Shown here in pieces: positions 6,063 to 6,897 of a stretch of 6,897 bases of DNA. The number at the start of each line of letters is the position of its first letter. Position 1 is the first letter of the stretch. The notes beneath the pieces are model-generated. The model was not told the origin of the DNA, did not search any database, and worked only from the letters and a program-made list of their open reading frames with translations. This stretch comes from Desulfuromonadales bacterium (GTDB lineage Bacteria > Desulfobacterota > Desulfuromonadia > Desulfuromonadales > JACZKF01), in NCBI GenBank assembly GCA_014860175.1, contig JACZKF010000296.1, positions 1 through 6,897 of the forward strand. The letters are read 5' to 3'. The position numbers were made by a program, and so were the translations under genes.

Positions 6063-6263
6063 GGTGACTCCTTAGCCGGCTGATAATGGCCTATCGCTAC
6101 AGCTTCAGCTGGCAAGCGCCAACTGCCATCGTCAGCTGCCATCGCCAACAACGTACGGGACTTCGGGCGCGTGCATCGGAAATGTGATCAGCCTGAAGAG
6201 CAGAGTGCTGGTGGTCCAGTTGCTGAATTATGCCACACTGGCCGGCGATTTCGCCGGGCCGGC
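6063..6263 (-). other. 201-bp intergenic region upstream of malQ with a short imperfect repeat
   Basis: No gene is seen here. Besides the hairpin listed separately, it contains a nine-base direct repeat CTGCCATCG (6123-6131 and 6136-6144, 13-base period). GCCAAC or CCAAC flanks the pair, so the block reads as two near-copies of one unit. A TTGCCA hexamer (6115-6110, minus strand) matches a -35 box at five of six positions, but no good -10 lies 16-18 bases downstream. The malQ promoter should be in this region but cannot be fixed by eye. Confidence 0.4.
6240..6260 (-). terminator. GC-rich hairpin just after the M14 peptidase gene, possible weak terminator
   Basis: A CCGGCG/CGCCGG core stem with an ATTT loop, extended by two or three further pairs around one bulged G, lies three bases after the peptidase stop codon. 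On the minus strand it is followed by CAGTGTGGCATAATTC, not a T tract. It lacks the usual intrinsic-terminator tail and may act only as a transcript-end or mRNA-stabilising stem. Confidence 0.35.
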
Positions 6264-6897
6264 TCAGGGGCGCAGACGGCTATAGTAGTGCAGACTGGTC
6301 CGGTCAGGGAGGTTTTTCGCCAACCAGGTCCCCAGGTCGTGCCAGATGGCGCTGATCTCCTGGGGTGAAGGAAGACGCCCGGCGGAGGGGAGTTCGATGG
6401 TGACCACCGGGATCCTCAGCTGCAACGCCGCATAATTGCCGAGCGACCCGGGAAAGGTGCCAAGGAGGTGGAGGTGAAGGCGGCCGAGGCGTTGCGGGGC
6501 GGTGATCTGACCGTCAAAATCGATGATGCCGTAGGGGGCATGGACCGCAATGATCAGGTCGGGGCGAAACTCGTCGATCAGATGGGTGACGAAGACCGTC
6601 TCCGGTTCGCTCAGCGGCATCGGCCCGGGGTAACGCCGGGGGTCGCGGCGGGTATGCTCCTGCCAGTAGCGCAGGCTGGCGCCAGGGTCGCCCAGGGGGG
6701 AGAAGTTGCGGTTCAAATCGACATTGCGGGCGTTCCCCCGCCGGGGGGCCGGGCGCAGTAGCCCGTCCGGATTGAGCAGCGGCACCACTTTCCAATGGTA
6801 GAGCCCAGGGTGCTGGCGGTCGAGAATCTCCATCCATTTAAAGACGATGCTGACGGAGGAGTATTCGTCCCCATGGATCCCCCCCAGAATCAGAATG
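6264..6897 (-). CDS. M14-family zinc carboxypeptidase, MpaA-like, 5'-truncated
   Basis: C-terminal 210 residues of a zinc-dependent peptidase; the frame stays open to the right edge, so the start lies outside the window. Zinc ligands are visible. GGIHGDEYSSV supplies His and Glu (fragment residues 8 and 11), and IIAVHAPYG supplies the third ligand, His119. NARNVDLNRNF (55-65) is the classic M14 substrate-binding segment. VVTIELPS carries the probable catalytic Glu168. The compact C-terminus, with GSLGNYAALQ and IPVVTIELPSAGRLP, resembles the murein peptide amidase MpaA group. These enzymes cleave the gamma-D-glutamyl-diaminopimelate bond of recycled cell-wall peptides in the cytoplasm. Succinylglutamate-desuccinylase-like members of the same superfamily are the alternative. 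Whether it has a signal peptide cannot be seen. A GC-rich hairpin follows the stop, and malQ begins about 200 bases later. Confidence 0.88.
   Translation of the reverse strand, partial: ILILGGIHGDEYSSVSIVFKWMEILDRQHPGLYHWKVVPLLNPDGLLRPAPRRGNARNVDLNRNFSPLGDPGASLRYWQEHTRRDPRRYPGPMPLSEPETVFVTHLIDEFRPDLIIAVHAPYGIIDFDGQITAPQRLGRLHLHLLGTFPGSLGNYAALQLRIPVVTIELPSAGRLPSPQEISAIWHDLGTWLAKNLPDRTSLHYYSRLRP

Noticed and set aside
6180..6192. TGTGATCA motif resembling half of a CRP/FNR site
   Set aside because: Only one half-site matches and the expected second half at the proper spacing is missing. It also lies over 100 bases from the malQ start.

Overview
The window is a compact, GC-rich bacterial segment. 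Every gene I can support lies on the minus strand, so gene order runs from high to low coordinates. The tandem OB-fold (NrfJ-like) lipoprotein, an alkylpyrone-type polyketide pair and the overall codon use suggest an anaerobic delta-proteobacterium of the Desulfuromonas/Geobacter group. That placement is inferred from the look of the proteins, not from a marker gene.

Layout in transcription order: (1) 6897-6264, a 5'-truncated M14-family zinc peptidase resembling the murein-peptide amidase MpaA group. (2) About 200 bp without a gene, holding a GC-rich hairpin and a short imperfect repeat. (3) 6062-4566, malQ, a complete 4-alpha-glucanotransferase of family GH77. (4) 4456-3704, a lipoprotein with two OB-like domains, closed by a strong Rho-independent terminator at 3644-3680. 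(5) 3611-872, three tightly packed genes: a membrane-anchored calcineurin-like metallophosphoesterase, a type III polyketide synthase (chalcone-synthase superfamily) with its full Cys-His-Asn triad, and an isoprenylcysteine-methyltransferase-like membrane protein. The junctions are a 2-nt gap and a 1-nt overlap (TAATG). (6) A 126-bp gap. (7) 745-581, a 54-residue single-pass membrane protein with a strong ribosome-binding site. (8) An AI-2E/PerM-family transporter, cut by the left edge of the window.

The most interesting part is region 5. A type III PKS followed by an ICMT-like methyltransferase matches the known arrangement for making alkylpyrones or alkylresorcinols and then O-methylating them (Bacillus BpsA-BpsB; Streptomyces SrsA-SrsB). 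Here the pair is preceded and apparently translationally coupled to a membrane phosphoesterase, which is not part of those described pathways. A membrane-lipid or quinone-like phenolic product is plausible but unproven. The other genes look like unrelated housekeeping functions (glucan metabolism, cell-wall peptide turnover, transport). No RNA genes, CRISPR arrays, insertion sequences or plus-strand genes are supported.
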